Positions 1 through 7,825 of a DNA stretch of 14,312 bases are shown in pieces. The notes under the pieces were generated by a model. It was not told the DNA's origin, ran no database searches, and worked only from the letters and a program-made list of their open reading frames with translations. How positions within the stretch are numbered: the stretch's first letter is position 1; every line of letters starts with the position of its first letter. Source of the DNA: JAMWZF01 sp041628615 (GTDB lineage Bacteria; Pseudomonadota; Alphaproteobacteria; Rhodobacterales; Rhodobacteraceae); assembly GCA_041628615.1 (NCBI GenBank), contig JBFKOW010000085.1:1-14312 (forward strand), given 5' to 3'. Position numbers and translations under genes: made by a program.

Positions 1-1371
1 GCGCAGGTGCGGCCGGGGCTGCGGCTGCCAGTCCGACAGGTCGAGGTCGGCCTCCTCGGGGGCGGTCCGGGCCTCGATCAGCACGCCGGTGTCGTCCGGG
101 ATGCAGGCGTCGAGCACCACCCGGTGCCAGACGGTGTCGGGCGCGCCGCCGTCGATCCGGATGCTCTCGACCGCGCCCGCCTCGCGGTAGCGCCTGCGCG
201 GCTGCGCGGTGAGCGGGACGTAGCGGTCGCCGAGGTCGTAGAGCGTCTCGGTTCCCAGCTCCACGAGGCCCCGGCCGGTGAAGCCGCGCACCGGGTAGTA
301 TTTCGGCTGCAGGTGCAGCCGCAGCGCGCCGCCTGCGTCCACCGGATCGGCATGGAAGCCGAGGTCGAAGGCCTGGTTGCCGGTGGCGTCGAGCAGCCGC
401 AGGACGCCTGACAGCCCGCCCTCGGGCATCGGCGGCGCGGCGTGCAGCGCCATGTCGATGGCGGCAAGCCCCGGCAGGTCGGGCAGCAGCCCGTCGAGCA
501 CGGCCGCGTCCAGCGCCACCGCCTCCAGCACCGCGCCGCCCTCCATCCGCAGCACCGTCGAGACCGGGTCGCCGGGGAGGGTGCCGAGGATCAGCACCGT
601 CTCGTCCGCCAGCCCGGCGATGGCGCGGGCGTCGAAGCCCGGCAGGCCGGCCAGTTCGAAACCGGTCGGGAAGTCCACCGCCGGACGCACCGCCGGCGCG
701 CCGCCGACCGGGTGGAAGCTGTCGACCTCCTCGGGCGCGATCTCCAACAGCGGCCCGGCGCAGGGCCGGAACCAGCGGTCGAGCCGCCACCACCGGGTCG
801 CGCCGTCCGCCGCGTCGCGGTCCAGCACCCAGAGCCCGCCATCGGCGGCTGGGAACATGTCGAACGGGGCGAAGGGGATGTCGGCGGGCCAGAGGACGCG
901 CTCGGCCGGGCCGCCGCCATGCAGGTCGATCACGATCAGCCCGGCGGGATCGCGGGTGCCGACCACGAGGAAGTTGAGCGTCGTCACGGTCAGCCCGCGC
1001 AACTCCGGGACCGGCACAGGGTCCGCCGGGTCCGCGGGCCGGAACAGGTCGTCCGGGCCGGGTGGGCAGCCGTCCTCGGCGGGCGGCCAGTAGCGCCCGC
1101 TCTCGGTCAGTCCCGCCGGATGGATCAGGATCGACCGGCGGTCCGGCCCGATGACGAAGAGGTTGCCGTTGCCGTCCGGTGCCGCGCCCCGCCGGGCGGC
1201 GATGCCGGGGCCGTCCGCGGCGGCCCGGTCGGGGAAGCGGAACAGCCGCGGGGCGAGCGTCACGCCGCCCGCGTCCCGGTCGAAATGCACCCCCGCCCCG
1301 GCGGCGGTCAGCCCGGCCCAGTCGCGGGGGCCGGTCAGGAGGTGGAATTCGGAGCCGTTCACGTCAGGCAT
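1..1371 (-). CDS. Probable phage-tail protein with propeller-like repeats, 3' end beyond the left edge
   Basis: The frame opens with ATG at 1371, 9 nt after the gp6-like gene, and stays open to base 1, giving 457 residues of an incomplete protein (MPDVNGSEFHLLTGPRDWAG...). No stop is reached. I read it codon by codon; its GC-rich third positions match the neighbours. Several blocks look like beta-propeller/NHL-type blades: GNLFVIGPDRRSILIHPAG (about 69-87), LTVTTLNFLVVGTRDPAGLI (127-146) with VIDLHGG, and ADGGLWVLDRDAADGATRWW (176-195). Later parts (FELAGLPGFDARAIAGLADE, LYDLGDRYVPL, DTVWHRVVLDACIPDDTGVL) suggest a further tail-protein domain. In high-GC CIS loci the gene after this gp6-like type is often a phage tail protein of the TIGR02242 kind, but its diagnostic part would lie beyond the edge. 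It may serve as the gp7/Afp12-like wedge or a fibre-attachment protein. That it is a gene is certain; its function is tentative. Confidence 0.8.
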   Translation of the reverse strand, partial: MPDVNGSEFHLLTGPRDWAGLTAAGAGVHFDRDAGGVTLAPRLFRFPDRAAADGPGIAARRGAAPDGNGNLFVIGPDRRSILIHPAGLTESGRYWPPAEDGCPPGPDDLFRPADPADPVPVPELRGLTVTTLNFLVVGTRDPAGLIVIDLHGGGPAERVLWPADIPFAPFDMFPAADGGLWVLDRDAADGATRWWRLDRWFRPCAGPLLEIAPEEVDSFHPVGGAPAVRPAVDFPTGFELAGLPGFDARAIAGLADETVLILGTLPGDPVSTVLRMEGGAVLEAVALDAAVLDGLLPDLPGLAAIDMALHAAPPMPEGGLSGVLRLLDATGNQAFDLGFHADPVDAGGALRLHLQPKYYPVRGFTGRGLVELGTETLYDLGDRYVPLTAQPRRRYREAGAVESIRIDGGAPDTVWHRVVLDACIPDDTGVLIEARTAPEEADLDLSDWQPQPRPHLR

Positions 1372-1380
1372 GGCGAGGTC

Positions 1381-3549
1381 TCAGCACTGCTCCGGGATCA
1401 CGGGAACGGGCAGCAGGTCCGGTCCGGTTTCGGTTTCCTCGGGCGGGGCCAGCGGGCCCGGCGGGCCGCCGGCCACCGCCAGCGACACCAGCCGGGGCAG
1501 TTGCAGGCCCTGCATGGTGACAAGGGTCGTTTCGCTGCCGTCGGGTCCGGCCATCAGCACTCCGGTGGTCTTGGCCACGCCATCGACCCGGGTCGCCTCG
1601 GCGGCCACTTCGCCCGCGTCGACCGCCGCGGCGAGCGGCCAGCCGGTGCCGGCGAACCCCCCGGTCAGCGGCGACAGGAAGCCGCGGATCGCGCTGCGGA
1701 CCGCCTCGAGCACCGGGGCCTGGTCGAATCCGGCGATCACCTCGACCCCGACCGACAGGCTGATATCGCGGTAATCCGGGCCGCGGACGTGCAGTTCGGT
1801 GGTGATGAGCCGGCGCGGCGCGAGGTGGCGGCAGATCTGGTCCAGCACGAAGCGGTCCGGCACCGGCGCGTCGCCGCCGGCGGGGTCGAGCCGCGGGATC
1901 GCCATCACCGTCACCACCCCGGGCGCGGGCTGGTCGGGCAGGTCGGGATGCAGCAGCGGCGCGGTCTCGACCCGGCCGAGATCGACCCCCGGCGTGGCCA
2001 GCGCGATCTCGTCGAAATCGTCGCGGGTGACGAGCCGGTTGCGGCGGCGGTAGCTGCCCGGGATCCGGCGCTCGGCCTCGTCCAGCGTCTCGGCCCGCGA
2101 GCCGCCATAGGTCGGCACCGGGTTGGTGGCGGTGATCCCGGCGGGCAGCCGCGGCCCGGCCTTCAGCGCGCCGACATCGACCTGCCCCTGCAACCCGCCG
2201 CCATGGGCGTAGGCGGCGAGGATCGCCGCGTCGCGGGGCGGCCGGGCGCCGTTGATCCCGGTGCCGAAGGTGATCGTCCCGGTCTGGCGGTCGGCGGTGT
2301 AGACCTGCGCCTCGGCGGGCACCGCATCGTCCGAGCCTTCGCCGGGCGCGGCGGCGAGATCGTCGATCCGGCGCCATTCGAGGCCGTTCACGGTGATCCG
2401 CAGGGTGTCGAGCAGGACCGGCGTCTGCGCCAGCGTCGCGGTCTGGTCCGGCGCGCCGGTGCCGGGCGGCAGGCGCTCGGGCGTCGCCGTCGCGCGCTGG
2501 ATCACCCGGGCGGCGTTGATCCCGGCCCAGGACAGCCGCACCGGCGTCTGCCGTCCGCCGCCCGCCGTGGCGCCGATCCCGATGCGGATCCAGTTGACCA
2601 GCCGCCCGTCGTCGTCGGTATCGGCAAGCGACGGCGGATAGGCCCCGGACCCGGCCTCCAGAGGGTCGAGCGTGTCGGCCCAGCGGTAGGCCAGCCGGTC
2701 GGCGCCGGGCAGCCGCAGTTCGACGATGCCGGGACGGGCCATCACGTCGTCGGACTGGCGCGGCTCGAGCGGGGCGTAGCGGGCCGCGGCGGTGTCGGTC
2801 AGCGGCATCTCGAAGACCAGCGGCTGGCCGCCCGCGAGCGTGGTGCTTCCGGGGGGCAGTTCGTGGCCCGCGCTGTCGGTGGCCGGGGCGATCCCGAGGG
2901 TCAGGGTGCGCCCCGCCAGAAGCGGCCGCAGCGCCGCCGGGTCGTCGCCCGGCCGGGCCAGCAGCGCCAGCCAGGCAACCCCGTCCACGGTGTCGTCGGC
3001 GAGGCTGATGTCCGGCGCCGCGCGGCCCGGCTGCGGCGGGTCGATGGCCGAGGTCTCGTAGAACGCCAGTTCGGTCTGCGGCTGCTGGAAGCTGGCGTAG
3101 AGCCGGCGGTAGAGCGCCTCGACCTCGGGCTGATCCTCGAGCGGCAGCGGCCGCTTGATGTAGAGCCGCGACTCGATCGGCAGGATGTCGAGCCCGGTCT
3201 CGGTGGTGAAGGGCACCGGCCCGGCGCGCAGTTCCTGCCCGGCGGACAGTGTCACCGGCACCGGCGCGCCGCGCGGGTTGGCGAAACTGACCAGCCCCCG
3301 CGACGGTTCGGCCGATCGCAGCGGCAGGCCGAGCAGGCGCAGGAACTTCTGCCGGTTGCGGTCGGGGATCCGGTTGGCGCGGTAGATGATGCTTTCGCCC
3401 ATGAAGGCGAAAAGCTGCATCAGGGTGACGCCCGGATCGCTGTCGTTGAGGTTGGTCCATTCCGGGGTGTGGACGGGCACCCGCGCCTTCGCCTCGCGCA
3501 GCAGGTCGCGGTAGGTCAGGGTGTCGATCTTGGGGTCGGGAAGGGTCAT
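1381..3549 (-). CDS. Baseplate wedge protein, baseplate J/gp6-like (Afp11-like)
   Basis: 722-residue baseplate protein of the 'putative baseplate assembly protein' type (TIGR02243-like), performing the T4 gp6/phage J/Afp11 role of forming the baseplate ring. The N-terminus is characteristic: LTYRDLLREAKARVPVHTPE, WTNLNDSDPGVTLMQLFAFM, GESIIYRANRIPDRNRQKFL, RLLGLPL. Residues 425-437 read ITFGTGINGARPP, the usual FGxGxxGxxPP turn. The baseplate-J part follows: NPVPTYGGSRAETLDEAERR, then NRLVTRDDFDEIALATPGVD, and a C-terminal wedge-like region (about 560-690). The last 35 residues are Pro/Glu-rich and probably flexible, ending EQC. The start ATG overlaps the gp25 stop as ATGA, and no good ribosome site is seen, which fits coupled translation from gp25. 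The family call is strong; the exact wedge geometry is inferred. Confidence 0.94.
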   Translation of the reverse strand: MTLPDPKIDTLTYRDLLREAKARVPVHTPEWTNLNDSDPGVTLMQLFAFMGESIIYRANRIPDRNRQKFLRLLGLPLRSAEPSRGLVSFANPRGAPVPVTLSAGQELRAGPVPFTTETGLDILPIESRLYIKRPLPLEDQPEVEALYRRLYASFQQPQTELAFYETSAIDPPQPGRAAPDISLADDTVDGVAWLALLARPGDDPAALRPLLAGRTLTLGIAPATDSAGHELPPGSTTLAGGQPLVFEMPLTDTAAARYAPLEPRQSDDVMARPGIVELRLPGADRLAYRWADTLDPLEAGSGAYPPSLADTDDDGRLVNWIRIGIGATAGGGRQTPVRLSWAGINAARVIQRATATPERLPPGTGAPDQTATLAQTPVLLDTLRITVNGLEWRRIDDLAAAPGEGSDDAVPAEAQVYTADRQTGTITFGTGINGARPPRDAAILAAYAHGGGLQGQVDVGALKAGPRLPAGITATNPVPTYGGSRAETLDEAERRIPGSYRRRNRLVTRDDFDEIALATPGVDLGRVETAPLLHPDLPDQPAPGVVTVMAIPRLDPAGGDAPVPDRFVLDQICRHLAPRRLITTELHVRGPDYRDISLSVGVEVIAGFDQAPVLEAVRSAIRGFLSPLTGGFAGTGWPLAAAVDAGEVAAEATRVDGVAKTTGVLMAGPDGSETTLVTMQGLQLPRLVSLAVAGGPPGPLAPPEETETGPDLLPVPVIPEQC

Positions 3550-3959
3550 GCGGGCACCCCGCTTGCGGCGACCGGGACGGTCATTTCAAGGCGGTCCGCC
3601 GCGCCGGTCGACACCAGCCGGTAGCGGATCGTGGCGATGGCGCGGCGCGGCTCGGACGGGTCGGGCAGGACCTCGACGTTCTCCAGCGCGATCCGCGGCT
3701 CCCACCGGCCGAGCGCGGTGCGGATCTTCTCCTCGATCAGCCGGTGGGTCGCGGCGGTGTTGGGCTGGAACAGGAACCGGCCCAGCCCGGCGCCGAAATC
3801 CGGGCGCATGATCCGCTCGCCCTGCTCGGTCAGCAGGATCAGCCGGATCGACTGGGCGACGTTCTCGGGGCCCTCGGAATAGGCCATCCGGCCGTCCGGC
3901 CCGACCCCGGGCGGGAACGCCATGCCGCGGCCGAACAGGGAGGCGGGATCGCGGGTCAT
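3546..3959 (-). CDS. Baseplate wedge protein, GPW/gp25-like (Afp9-like)
   Basis: 137-residue gp25-family protein, the conserved baseplate component that contacts the first sheath ring and links it to the gp6-like wedge. Typical features: ENVAQSIRLILLTEQGERIM, RPDFGAGLGRFLFQP, the helix ATHRLIEEKIRTALGRW and the family EPR motif (residues 87-89, in RWEPRIALENV), then a strand AIATIRYRLV. An in-frame ATG at 4001 would add 14 residues, but that extension lies inside the upstream gene. The ATG at 3959 overlaps its stop as ATGA, matches the other couplings in this operon and gives the usual family length. Despite its history as 'gp25 lysozyme', no enzymatic function is expected. The call is very strong. 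Confidence 0.95.
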   Translation of the reverse strand: MTRDPASLFGRGMAFPPGVGPDGRMAYSEGPENVAQSIRLILLTEQGERIMRPDFGAGLGRFLFQPNTAATHRLIEEKIRTALGRWEPRIALENVEVLPDPSEPRRAIATIRYRLVSTGAADRLEMTVPVAASGVPA

Positions 3960-6010
3960 GAGCGCCTCACCGGGAAGCAGAACATGAAGTAGGGCAGCCA
4001 CCAGAACACGATGTTCAGCAGTTGCACGATGATCATCAGCAGGATCAGCGCGCAGATCGTGATGATCGGGATCGACAGCGAACAGATCACCCCGAGGTCG
4101 AACGACCCGCCGCCCAGCTGGTCCTCGAGCGGCTCGTCCAGCGTCGCGTTCCGCACCCGCGAGATCTGGCTGCGCAATTCGCGCGACAGCCGGATGGTGA
4201 CGTTGCGCGGCGCCTTGCGGAAATCGGCGATCGAGGTGCGGGCCGGCATCTCGATCGACAGCGGCCGGACCGGTGCGTTGGCGTCGAAGAACCCGGCCAG
4301 CCGCAGCGGCCGCGACGGCGCGCTGAGCGTCGGCGGGTGGATGCCCTTGCAGGCGTCCCGTTCGTGGATCGTCCGCAGGACGTAGACCGGGTCGGGGGTG
4401 TCGTCCCCGGCGGTGACCGCGGCGGGCGGGGCGGCGGGCAACGGCCGCGCCGCCAGCGACGGGGTCAGCGCCGCCTCCAGCCCGCCGAAGAAGGCCGCGG
4501 CGGCGGCGGCGATCTGCCCGGCATCCGGGTCCAGCCGCACGAGGTCGGTCGCGGCGGCGGTCCCGGCGAGGATCTCGGGTGCGTGGCTGCGGGCCTCGGC
4601 CAGCGCGTCGCCCCAGGTCATCGGCGCGGCGAGGCTGGCGCCGAAGGCGGCGAACAGGTCGGCATCCGCCGCCGACGGCGCCGGGCCGCCGGGCAGCGCC
4701 GCGGCGAGGTCGGGCACCTCCACCGCCAGCAGCGTGTCGAGGATCAGCAGTTCGGCCAGCAGGGCAAGCGCCGCCTCCTCGCCGTCGCCGAACGCCGCCG
4801 ATGCCGCGACCGCCTGCGCCGCCTGCGCCGCAGCGTCCCGGACCCGCGCGGCGCGGGGGTCGGTCAGGGTCGGGCGGATCAGGTCGATCAGCGCCGGAGG
4901 TCCGTTCCGCAGGCCGTTCGCGAATGCGGCGATGGCGGCGAAGTTCGGCAGGGTGCCGAGCACCGCCTGCACGAGGCTGTCGGCATGGTCCCCGGCGGCC
5001 AGCGCCGCCTCGCGGTCCAGCGCCCGGACGATGGCCTGCGCCGCGGTGTAGCCGCCTGCGAGGGCGGTGCCGGTCAGCCGGCCCACCAGCGCGAGATCCG
5101 CGAGGCTCAGCGCCGAGGACGATCCGCCGCGCAGCACCGCCGCGATGTCGGGCCGCTCGCGGGTCAGGAAGGCGCCGATGTCGAGCAGGGCGAGGACGAG
5201 CGCGCTGCGGGTCTGGCGGCGCTGGGCGGACAGGGCGTCGCCGGACAGGCCCGGCGGCGTGGTGACCGCGGCCAGCATCGCCAGCCCGCCCAGCACTCCC
5301 TCGCCCAGTTCGGCCACCCGCGGGTCGCCCAGCGGGTCGGCGACGCTGTCGGCGGCGCTGGCGCGGGCCGCGGTCTCGCCCGGGGCGGTGGCATAACCGT
5401 TGGCGCGGGCGACCGGGATCACCGCGGCGTGCAGGCGACGGGACCGGTCGCCGTCGCGGTAGGGCAGCGGGAACATCGGCAGCCGTTCCTCGCCCGCGCC
5501 GGGCAGGGCCGGATCGGCGAGCGTCACCCAGCGGCCGGACTGCACGTCGCCGACCCAGGCCTGTTCGGCGCGGGCGGCGGGGTTCGACGGATCGAAAACG
5601 ACGCCGGGCCGGGCCACCAGCCGCCGCAGCAGCATCGCCACCCGGTCGCCCGAGACCCGGTTCAGGCCGCGGTCGGGCAGGCCGGGCCGCTGGCAGACCA
5701 GCGTGGCGACGGCGAGGTAGAAGCGGTTGTGGATCGGCTGGTAGAGGGTGAGCGGCGCGCTGCCCGGCACGGCCTGCCAGCCCGCCGCCTCGGCCTGCCA
5801 GCTCTCCTGCCGGGCGACGAAGCGGGACAGGTCGTCGGGCCGCTCGGCCAGCGTCCCCGTCGCCTGAGCCATGAAATCGTCGCCCGCGAAACGCAGGATC
5901 GCCGGTTCCGACAGCCGGGCCGACACCCCGGCCCCGGCGGTTTCCAGCGGCCAGAGCGGTGCGGCGGTCAGCCAGGTGACCCGGTCGCGGTGGCGCAGGG
6001 ATATGGTCAT
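3956..6010 (-). CDS. CIS-cluster protein of unknown function with C-terminal membrane segment
   Basis: 684-residue protein that I cannot assign to a standard baseplate family. Residues 1-210 look globular and conserved in style (LTLYQPIHNRFYLAVATLVC, GLPDRGLNRVSGDRVAMLLR, EQAWVGD, FPLPYRDGDRSRRLHAAVIP). Residues 210-530 are mostly Ala-rich helices. Residues 545-625 are a second compact part with CKGIHPPTL, RPLRLAGFFDANAPVRPLSI and RKAPRNVTIRLSRELRSQIS. The end is strongly hydrophobic: residues 640-680 include VICSLSIPIITICALILLMI followed by Val/Leu/Ile/Trp-rich sequence and a short basic VRRS tail. This can form one or two membrane segments. There is no signal peptide. From memory, similar proteins with this kind of tail occur in other high-GC CIS loci; I could not check this. 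A possible role is to attach the machine to the host's own membrane. Its stop overlaps the gp25 start as ATGA, so it belongs to the same translation unit. Confidence 0.85.
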   Translation of the reverse strand: MTISLRHRDRVTWLTAAPLWPLETAGAGVSARLSEPAILRFAGDDFMAQATGTLAERPDDLSRFVARQESWQAEAAGWQAVPGSAPLTLYQPIHNRFYLAVATLVCQRPGLPDRGLNRVSGDRVAMLLRRLVARPGVVFDPSNPAARAEQAWVGDVQSGRWVTLADPALPGAGEERLPMFPLPYRDGDRSRRLHAAVIPVARANGYATAPGETAARASAADSVADPLGDPRVAELGEGVLGGLAMLAAVTTPPGLSGDALSAQRRQTRSALVLALLDIGAFLTRERPDIAAVLRGGSSSALSLADLALVGRLTGTALAGGYTAAQAIVRALDREAALAAGDHADSLVQAVLGTLPNFAAIAAFANGLRNGPPALIDLIRPTLTDPRAARVRDAAAQAAQAVAASAAFGDGEEAALALLAELLILDTLLAVEVPDLAAALPGGPAPSAADADLFAAFGASLAAPMTWGDALAEARSHAPEILAGTAAATDLVRLDPDAGQIAAAAAAFFGGLEAALTPSLAARPLPAAPPAAVTAGDDTPDPVYVLRTIHERDACKGIHPPTLSAPSRPLRLAGFFDANAPVRPLSIEMPARTSIADFRKAPRNVTIRLSRELRSQISRVRNATLDEPLEDQLGGGSFDLGVICSLSIPIITICALILLMIIVQLLNIVFWWLPYFMFCFPVRRS

Positions 6011-6017
6011 GCCGCGT

Positions 6018-6023
6018 CCTCCC
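6018..6023 (-). promoter_or_regulatory. Ribosome binding site of the membrane-tailed gene
   Basis: GGGAGG on the minus strand, 7 nt before the ATG at 6010, in the 13-nt gap after the spike gene. It supports this start for the 684-residue protein. Confidence 0.65.
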
Positions 6024-6728
6024 TCACCAGATGTTGCCCGCGCCGGGCGTGTAGGTGGTGCCGACCACCGAGGTCGCGATCATCGTGTCGCAGCGCACCA
6101 CGCCATTGAATTGCGAGATCCCGGCATTCACCGTCACCGACCCGGCCGAAACCTCGACCTGCGCGGCCTCGACCGACACCGTGCCGCTGGCGCTGATCGA
6201 GATGCCGTCCGGCGCCATGGTGACGCTGTTGCCGGTGGAATCGGTGACCGTGACGGTGCTGCCGGAATCCGCCATCTCGAGGCTGTGGCCGCCCGGTGTC
6301 TCGACCCGGAACCTCTCGGACCCGTCGGTGTCGTCCAGCGTCACCGTCACGCCGTTGCGGGACCGCAGGACCTTGAGGTGGTTGTCGGAATTGCCGTCCA
6401 TCGTCTCGGGCGGCGCGTCGCGGCCGTTCCACAACCCGCCAAGGACATAGGGCCGGCGCGGGTCGCCCGCCTCGAAGGCGATCAGCACCTCGTCGTCCAC
6501 GTCGGGCAGGAACCACGCGCCGCGGTCGGCGCCGCCCATGAAGGCGGCCATTCGGGCCCAGGCCTCGAACCCCTCGGCCCCGGCATCGGGCGCCCAGGGC
6601 AGGCGGATGCGGACCCGGCCCTGTCCCTCGGGATCGGCGAGGTCGGTCACCACGGCGCTGTAGACGCCGTAGAACCGACCCCCGAGACCCTGGGGCAGAC
6701 GCGGATCGAGCAGGTCGCGCAGGTCCAT
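6024..6728 (-). CDS. Spike protein, baseplate assembly protein V/gp5-like (OB-fold plus beta-stalk)
   Basis: 234-residue spike protein. Residues 17-105 form the OB-fold typical of gpV/gp45/VgrG: FYGVYSAVVTDLADPEGQGR with VRIRLPW, then GAWFLPDVDDEVLIAFEAGD, PRRPYVLGGLWNG. Residues 120-200 are runs of short alternating strands (VTVTLDD, FRVETPGGHSLEM, STVTVTDSTGNSVTMAPDGI, GTVSVEAAQVEV) expected of the trimeric beta-helical stalk. The C-terminus is SVVGTTYTPGAGNIW, without a PAAR domain. It would form the piercing needle on top of the gpD-like hub encoded just upstream. I chose ATG 6728 over GTG 6734 because of the GGGAG spacing. No enzymatic (lysozyme) domain is present. No separate PAAR tip gene is found in this window. 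Confidence 0.93.
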   Translation of the reverse strand: MDLRDLLDPRLPQGLGGRFYGVYSAVVTDLADPEGQGRVRIRLPWAPDAGAEGFEAWARMAAFMGGADRGAWFLPDVDDEVLIAFEAGDPRRPYVLGGLWNGRDAPPETMDGNSDNHLKVLRSRNGVTVTLDDTDGSERFRVETPGGHSLEMADSGSTVTVTDSTGNSVTMAPDGISISASGTVSVEAAQVEVSAGSVTVNAGISQFNGVVRCDTMIATSVVGTTYTPGAGNIW

Positions 6729-6730
6729 CG

Positions 6731-7813
6731 TCACACTCCCAGCCTGGCTTTCTCGACCTCGAAGACGGTGCGGAAGCCCGCGGTCCCGTCCATCTCGTGC
6801 CGGGTTTCGGTGACCTGGTATTCGCCGTCGAACAGCGCCCCGAGGCCGCGCAGGGTGACCACGGTGCCGACCCGCAGCCGGGCGTCGCCCTCGGCCACGC
6901 CGCGCCCGGTAAGGAAGCCCCGGGCGATCCGGCCCATCGCGGCGTCGGCCAGCGCCTGCGCCTCGTCGGCGGTGGCCAGCGCGTGGTGGACGATGCGTTC
7001 CTCGCGGGGGCCGAAGGCTTCCTCCAGCAGCTCGGGGCCGGTCGGGCCCGATCCGGGAGCGGATGCGACGGTCTCGGCTCCGGCGGTGGACCCGATCGCC
7101 TCGGCGCTGGCGGTGTCCCAGCCGCCCACGGTCAACGCGGTGCGCTGGTGCGCGAGATCGGCCAGCACCGAGAATTCGTGCAGGCCCCGGCCATAGGTCA
7201 GGTCGATCCGCCCGGCCTCGCGGCGCGACCGGGCCTGCACGTGCAGGGTGCCGTCGGCGACCCAGATCTCGGCACCCACCGCGCTTGCCCGTTCGCGCAG
7301 GAAGGCGAGGTCGGACAGGTTGAGCTGCGCGATGGCCCGGTGCTGCGGGCCGTCCACGTCGATTGCCGGGGTCAGTCCGTGATCCTGCGCCAGCCGCGTG
7401 AAGATGCCGGCGTCGTCGATATCCTCGAAGACCCGGGTGCGGCGGGTCATCCGCATGTCCTGCAGCTTGTCCTCGGCCAGCACCGACACCTGTGGCGGCC
7501 GCGCCGCCGGGTAGCGCCCCTCGATCCCGGTGATCCGCCCCGAAAAGACCTGCGCCGACAGGCTGCCCTCGCCCATGTCGATGCGGATCTCCTTGCCGAA
7601 GTCGAGGATCTCGCGGTCCATGTAGAGGATGTCGGGTTCGCCGCGCGCGGTGCCCCAGGCCCCGAACGACGCCTCGGCGCTGGCCAGCCCGTCGCGGGTC
7701 TCGCGCACCGTCAGGGCCAGCAGGGCCTCGCGCAGGTCGGGCCGCTCGGTGCCGTCGATCCGGAAGGTCGGCCGGGCCGAATAGAGCAACGTCGTGGCGC
7801 CGAGATCGGGCAT
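6731..7813 (-). CDS. Spike hub protein (phage late control gene D/gp27-like)
   Basis: 360-residue baseplate hub protein of the phage GPD family, corresponding to the N-terminal half of VgrG/Afp8. It would form the trimeric base of the spike and adapt the sixfold tube to the threefold spike. Visible signatures: IRIDMGEGSLSAQVFSGRIT (residues 75-94, a hub beta-barrel strand), SVLAEDKLQDMRMTRRTRVF with the following helix, QLNLSDLAFLRERASAVGAE (163-182, the most typical GPD segment), and the closing GEYQVTETRHEMDGTAGFRT before FEVEKARLGV. The protein ends at the hub domain; the OB-fold and stalk are in the next gene, unlike the single-chain Afp8. Residues about 240-260 are a Gly/Ser/Ala-rich linker. 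A GAGGAG site lies 6 nt before the ATG. The call is strong. Confidence 0.92.
   Translation of the reverse strand: MPDLGATTLLYSARPTFRIDGTERPDLREALLALTVRETRDGLASAEASFGAWGTARGEPDILYMDREILDFGKEIRIDMGEGSLSAQVFSGRITGIEGRYPAARPPQVSVLAEDKLQDMRMTRRTRVFEDIDDAGIFTRLAQDHGLTPAIDVDGPQHRAIAQLNLSDLAFLRERASAVGAEIWVADGTLHVQARSRREAGRIDLTYGRGLHEFSVLADLAHQRTALTVGGWDTASAEAIGSTAGAETVASAPGSGPTGPELLEEAFGPREERIVHHALATADEAQALADAAMGRIARGFLTGRGVAEGDARLRVGTVVTLRGLGALFDGEYQVTETRHEMDGTAGFRTVFEVEKARLGV
6736..6740 (-). promoter_or_regulatory. Ribosome binding site that decides the start of the gpV-like gene
   Basis: GGGAG lies 7 nt before the ATG at 6728 but only 1 nt before the in-frame GTG at 6734. The spacing favours the ATG as the start of the OB-fold spike gene, placing it 2 nt after the hub gene's stop rather than overlapping it. 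Confidence 0.65.
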
Positions 7814-7819
7814 CCGGGT

Positions 7820-7825
7820 CTCCTC
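7820..7825 (-). promoter_or_regulatory. Ribosome binding site of the gpD-like hub gene
   Basis: GAGGAG overlaps the TGA of the small upstream gene and lies 6 nt before the ATG at 7813. It supports this ATG as the true start of the spike hub protein. Confidence 0.7.

Noticed and set aside
442..3624. Plus-strand open frame of 1060 codons opposite the gp6-like, gp25-like and leftmost genes
   Set aside because: Its translation is dominated by Arg, Gly, Gln, Asp and Pro with no family motif, as expected opposite high-GC coding DNA. The minus strand here encodes clear baseplate families.
3960..4001. Upstream ATG for the gp25-like protein at 4001
   Set aside because: It would overlap the upstream gene by 46 nt and add residues not typical of the family; the ATGA-coupled ATG at 3959 gives the normal length.
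4022..6109. Plus-strand open frame of 695 codons opposite the membrane-tailed gene
   Set aside because: Low-complexity Arg/Gly/Gln-rich translation with no domain; antisense shadow of a convincing minus-strand gene.
6729..6734. GTG start for the gpV-like protein at 6734
   Set aside because: The GGGAG site is only 1 nt away from this GTG but 7 nt from the ATG at 6728. The GTG remains possible through a GTGA overlap, but is less likely.
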